64,000 bases of DNA from Cloeon dipterum (taxonomy: Eukaryota; Arthropoda; Insecta; Ephemeroptera; Baetidae): positions 20,047,681 through 20,111,680 of the forward strand of contig NC_088786.1 of the NCBI RefSeq assembly GCF_949628265.1. The letters run 5' to 3'. Under the pieces are notes generated by a model that worked only from the letters and a program-made list of their open reading frames with translations, searched no databases and was not told where the DNA came from. This document shows, in pieces, positions 59,489-64,000 of the stretch (positions within the stretch are counted from its first letter, which is position 1; each line of letters starts with the position of its first letter). A program made the position numbers and the translations under genes.

Positions 59489-61830
59489 TCAGTAGAATCT
59501 ATCTGTTGACTTGGTGGAGGAGGCGGCCGATGAAGAATCATTGATCGTCGTAGAAGTCGACAGCGATTCAATTTGGGACTGGTTTGTCGTCACTGCAGGT
59601 CCAATATAACCATTCAAAGGCGCAGGCCAGGGGTTGCACTTGGACTTTCCATTCGCTACATTTTCAAAGAACACGTAGCATTCCTCCACTGTTAAAATAA
59701 ATATGTCAAGAATCCAGCATTTGATTTAATAGTAAAAAACTAACATGACGTGCGGGATTCCTCCGGGCATTGCTGAATGAAATGATTTAACAGTTAGTTT
59801 TGTCTGAAAATCTGTCAGGTGTGGATTTTACCCTGACTCCAATGCTGTAGAGGCAGTAAGCGAAATGAAGGTTGGTCATCTGGCAGTCTCCCTCTTTCGT
59901 GATGTCGGCGTCTATCATATTGTATTAACGCATAATTATATGAAAATTGAAAAATCGTGGAAGTCTTATAAATACACTGCAGTTGGTCCAAGCACGTGTC
60001 AAAGGCTCCATTAATTATATTTTTCCAGTCATTCGAAGGGGTTGAAGCCAGAAATTGAGCTCGCAGTTTTTCCACATTCGCAGTTCCATTTTCGTAAAGC
60101 TGAGAAATAGTTTGCAGTTAGTGACAAATTGTTTGTCTTAATAAATAACAATAAAGCACCGAATCCCTCCGCTTGATAGTACAACTGACGATGCACTGCA
60201 CGAATTATGATTTTTAAAATCAACACAGAACTTAAAACATTTCAAATCTCACAGCCAATCCCATTTCTGCGAGTCTGCTGTCTGAAATGCCGAGTTTTTC
60301 TTTATTAGACCTTTTCGAATTTTCCTACTAAATATACCTTTGTTTCCTTTGGAAAACCCTCTCTTCTTAGTTGCGCATATTGCAGTGTCACTGGATGTGA
60401 AAGGTGTTGGGAACTTGCAGCACAAAAAGTTTTTCTGCAAATTGGGATTTCAGTTTGAAGCCCTCTTTAACGAATGCTAAAGAACTTATTAAATATTTAC
60501 AGGGGGTTAGCATTTTTTGCGGTTTTACCCTAATTTTTGCCAATTACCAGTGCAACAGTTTTAATAAAATAAAAAAATTTATGACTTATAAGCTTTAAAA
60601 CTAGCTAAATTAAAAAAATCTGGTTTTAATTTAATGTTTTATAAGTCAAATGAGCCAGACATTTTCAATTTAAAAAAATCAGGTCTGTAAAACGCGGTAG
60701 AAAAATATTGGAAAACAAAATCTCGTTTTCGGAAGCTTTGGATATTTGGTGAGCTTTGCTCAGTTGGCAAAATCACACATTTTCCACACATTCATTGTAA
60801 ATATTTTATTTTTGTTTAATAACAACTGATGTGTATCAAACAAATCATAAGGTATAAAAAAATCGAGGCAAGTGCAGCCTTTCAGTGGGGTTTTAGCTGC
60901 AAAAACAACATTTTGTAAGAATTTAAAATTAACGAACGGCTAAACTCTAGAAATTGATTTAGGATAGATAGCTATAGCTAATAGTGAATTTCTGAGAGAA
61001 AAAATTATATAACACGATCTTGTAGTGTACTGTACAGCGGCTGTTTCAGCCCCTCAGACCTTGGATCAGCAGTATATTTTACTCTAAAATAAAATTCATA
61101 CCACAGTGTTACCTGCAGAGAATAGTGAAAGGCGTCCAAAAGTTGTAGAGAGGAGTGACGAACTTCTGCAAACCCCATCACTCGCTCTCTCTGTGATATA
61201 ACCTTCCCTCTCAAAAATTCACAAGCTAAAATTGTCATCCTTTATTGTGAAAAGCTAATTTCAAAGAGTGAAATTGTGCTTTTTCTAACTTGAGAATTCA
61301 TTAAGGAAAACTTATGCGAGATTTCATTTGCATGATTATGCAAACCTTGTAATGCCATGTTATGTAACTGCACTTTAAAAATCGTTCAAAATTTATAAGC
61401 AATATTTTAGATCCTGTTTTAAAGACTGAATTACCACATTTTTATTTATCTCTTCTTCAAGAATTTTACCCATAGAAGTTATTTTAATCTAATACAATGA
61501 ACACCTTTTATCCCCGCACAGCAAACATTTATCCTTATTTCAAAACATATACCTAAACCAATTTACTTGGTAGAAGTTCAAAATCAATAAGAACTTACCT
61601 GAATTGTCCACCAAGAACAGGCTTTGACGGTGTCCACTTGCCTGACATGACGCTTGTTGGTGCCTCCGAAAAGGCCCGCAAGCGGATTGCCAAAGTTTAG
61701 TCCCGTCAAGTCAAAGGCGGGTACCTTTTAAAGATTTCCAATTAACCCTCAGCTTTCAAAATCAGGGTAATATTGCCTCTTGGAGAAAAAATGCCGCGAG
61801 GGCGAGTACTACACACGCCCTGATACCCAT
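59489..61830 (-). CDS. Plus-C odorant-binding protein A
   Basis: Nine exons (61777-61830, 61599-61724, 60338-60434, 60253-60281, 60160-60195, 59976-60099, 59832-59911, 59745-59772, 59489-59688) close as 257 residues. Exon 1 is a signal peptide (MGIRACVVLALAAFFLQE). The mature protein has exactly twelve cysteines: ACSWW, FLCCKF, AICA, CIVSC, DTCLDQ, GDCQ, AYCLY, QCPEE, EECYV and SKCNPWP, with a proline just after the last. Twelve cysteines including an adjacent pair, plus that proline, define the insect Plus-C OBP group, whose members carry hydrophobic ligands in sensillar lymph or other fluids. A Ser/Thr-rich tail follows. Intron 1 is only 52 nt and uses a GC donor (AGAG|GCAATA); reading through it meets a stop. 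Its exon pattern is shared with the neighbour OBP-B. Confidence 0.85.
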
Positions 61831-62127
61831 CGTTGCTGTATCTTGCTGATCGAAAACGCTGAACGACACAGTAAAATGATCACGTAGGCATTTCCTTTCT
61901 GGCCAATGACGCGCCACAATGGCCGACAGCCCCATTACAACAGGATATCAGAAAAACGGAAAAACGTAGTTTTGTGACACATTTTGCGACGCAGTTTGGT
62001 AGTTTGAAATGAGCCAGCGTGTGCTCGTGGGAAATTTTGATTGGGAAAAATTCAGAGAAAAACATGACCAAGTTGCATTGCACAAAAAATCTTTAATTTT
62101 CATGCACAGAGTGTTTGCTTTTCCATT

Positions 62128-63875
62128 TTAGCCTGTAGTTTTTTGTTGAGAATCAGACGGTGCCTGCAGGGGCGTCCAGGGATCGCATTTGGACACTTTT
62201 GCGATCGAGCTCTTGCATTTTGCCGCTTGGAAAAATTGAAACATTGTTGCCAGTAATTAACTTTAAATTTCGAAATTGTTACCCTGAATTTTTGCGGACT
62301 GGCCTGTTTGCCTCTTTAGGCTCTCCGAAGGACATTTCTAAAAATAAGTTGATTTTAATTTGAAATTTTCTTACCGCACTTAAGGTTAATTACCTGGACG
62401 GCATACTGGTAAAGACAAAATGCGAAATGCAGATTCGGAAGTTTGCACTCGCCCTCGGTTGTTATTTCGGCGGCTGTTTAAACTTAGATGTTGATTAAAG
62501 TCGTGTGAACTGTAATTTTCAACTTTTCTGCTCCTTGGTGCACTTGTTAAATGCAGCATTCACGACTGGCACCCAAGCGGCACTCGAGTTGCTGAGGTAC
62601 AATTGCTGAAGCCCGGTGAGATTTGCGTAACCGTCGCTTTTAAGCTGTCAAAAAATTATTTCAGACTTCTGATAATTCTATCTGTTATTAGGGCTCATTC
62701 ACGTACCATGTCGGTTTTTTCCAAAATGCAGCTCAGAGTGCACTGAAAAAATATTTATTAATAAACTAATAAGATTGATAAAGACTGAAATACCGCAAAT
62801 GACATTCCTTGAATTCTCTTGGCTGAAATCAAGAAGCTTTGGTTGTATTTTATAAATTTTTTGGGCTGGGAATTTTAGCACAATATATTCCAATATTTTT
62901 AATTTTAATACTGTTTTTCAGAGAAATGAATGGTCCGTTTTCTCGTGTGAGAGAGGCTTTACAAAAGTGATATGTATTTAACATTTTTAATAATTTTTGG
63001 GAATATTTTTCGTTGGTGAAACATAAAAATAAAAATAGTTCACTTTAATTAGAAACACATCTTTTCAATTACAATTTAGTAATTTTGAATTTTTATCTTA
63101 TACACAATTTTAAACAAAGACTAAAATTATGACAGTTTTAATCCCTTTTTGAGTGAAAAAACTCAACGGATTGAATATGATTTTGACCATTTGATATTAT
63201 TTTTTTTCTGTTGCTATAATAAAATATTTTAATTTTTTTCGTTAGTAAAGAACATTAATTTATTGTAATTATTGTGAAAATCGACGATCCCCTTTTTTCC
63301 TCCCCAAAGAACATATTTAAGATATCACTAAACCGACTTATATATCGTGTGATCGAAAATATTTTGAGGACCTGAGAACTGATCAATAAATATTTTATGC
63401 TTAAAACTATCGCATGGAATTATAAATTTCTTTCACGTGATCCAAAATGTGCACTTTAGCTCGGATAAAATGGGTTAATACCGAGAATGGTCCCATGACG
63501 ATTGGAATAAGCTCAGAATAAAATATTCGATTCGTGTTTGAATTTAACCTTTCGGGTCCCTTTTCTTTTTGGTCACTTTGCTGAGACACGGTCCGTAGAA
63601 TTCTTCTGGAATTCCGTCGGGTAGGTCGCAGCAATCCAGTGATTTCTTAAGAGCTTTGCTTTCGTAATATCTTTTAAATCTCTTTTTAATTTACCTTAAT
63701 AGTCGTCAAAGAACATTGGTCAGCGTCACGGCGGTGCCTCTCGAGCGAAAGGTCGCCCCCTAGGGACTTGAATGCCGGAACCTTTGAAGCTTAAGAAAAT
63801 ATGGATAGTGAGTGATATTCAAACCTCTTTTGCGAGGAGGCCCACCAGGGCGAACGCAACCAACAAATTCCTCAT
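62128..63875 (-). CDS. Plus-C odorant-binding protein B
   Basis: Nine exons (63825-63875, 63695-63781, 63549-63645, 62794-62822, 62707-62742, 62524-62644, 62394-62473, 62283-62337, 62128-62225) close as 217 residues. The signal peptide is MRNLLVAFALVGLLAKE. Twelve cysteines appear in the same order as in OBP-A: DQC, DCC, GPC, CTLSC, NKC, GEC, AFC, KCP, AKC, SKC, again followed by DPWTP. Exons of 97, 29, 36 and 80 nt are identical in length and phase to those of OBP-A. The strongest protein match is EITTEGEC...LPNLHFAFCLY against DITKEGDC...TNLHFAYCLY. The two genes are tandem, in the same orientation, with 297 bp between the stop of B and the start of A. The last exon uses a CCAAG acceptor. 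Ligand and tissue cannot be told from sequence. Confidence 0.85.
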
Positions 63876-64000
63876 TGCGACTGTCTCTCGATTGCTTTTT
63901 CGATGGCCGCTTCGTGGCATTGAAATTTCCCTTATTTCCTGTTGGAACTCCATGCCACACAAATTGGAGATCGATATGTTCGTGATGATTGATATGATTT

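Overview
The window is nuclear DNA of an insect. All genes have spliced exons with short AT-rich introns. The protein set is typically insect: a tandem pair of 12-cysteine 'Plus-C' odorant-binding proteins, a small secreted C-type lectin, and conserved eukaryotic housekeeping genes. A CAPN7-type calpain, which Drosophila melanogaster lacks, argues against a fly. Nine complete genes and one partial gene in 64 kb suggest a compact genome. The order cannot be fixed from sequence alone.

Layout, left to right: first exon of a probable paired-like homeobox gene (-, 341-677); a gene-poor stretch; NXF1 mRNA export receptor (-, 4235-9276); a divergent promoter region holding a young foldback MITE (9646-10210); RTF2 (+, 10655-11572); RAPTOR/RPTOR (-, 12122-21176, 23 exons); WDR74 (+, 22153-23895); a ZC2HC1 zinc-finger gene (-, 25343-27784); a secreted C-type lectin (-, 30436-31040); a secreted EB + LDLa repeat protein (+, 32596-37772) with 5S-rRNA-derived SINEs in its first intron; about 10 kb without a recognised gene, rich in repeats; an unrecognised secreted protein with a TATA promoter (+, 47591-54154); CAPN7 (+, 55245-59350); and two tandem Plus-C OBP genes (-, 59489-61830 and 62128-63875).

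The housekeeping genes form two head-to-head pairs, NXF1/RTF2 and RPTOR/WDR74. RTF2 and RPTOR are tail-to-tail, as are WDR74/ZC2HC1 and CAPN7/OBP-A. The proteins serve mRNA export (NXF1), stalled-fork handling (RTF2), mTORC1 substrate recruitment (RAPTOR), 60S ribosome assembly (WDR74) and ESCRT-linked proteolysis (CAPN7). The right half is enriched in secreted cysteine-rich proteins. No CRISPR array, rRNA operon, convincing tRNA gene or virus-derived element was seen. Exon boundaries were placed by hand from splice consensus and reading phase; every complete multi-exon model closes in frame. The least familiar material is the unrecognised secreted gene, the EB/LDLa protein, the 5S-derived SINE and an intronic short repeat shared by NXF1, RPTOR and WDR74.
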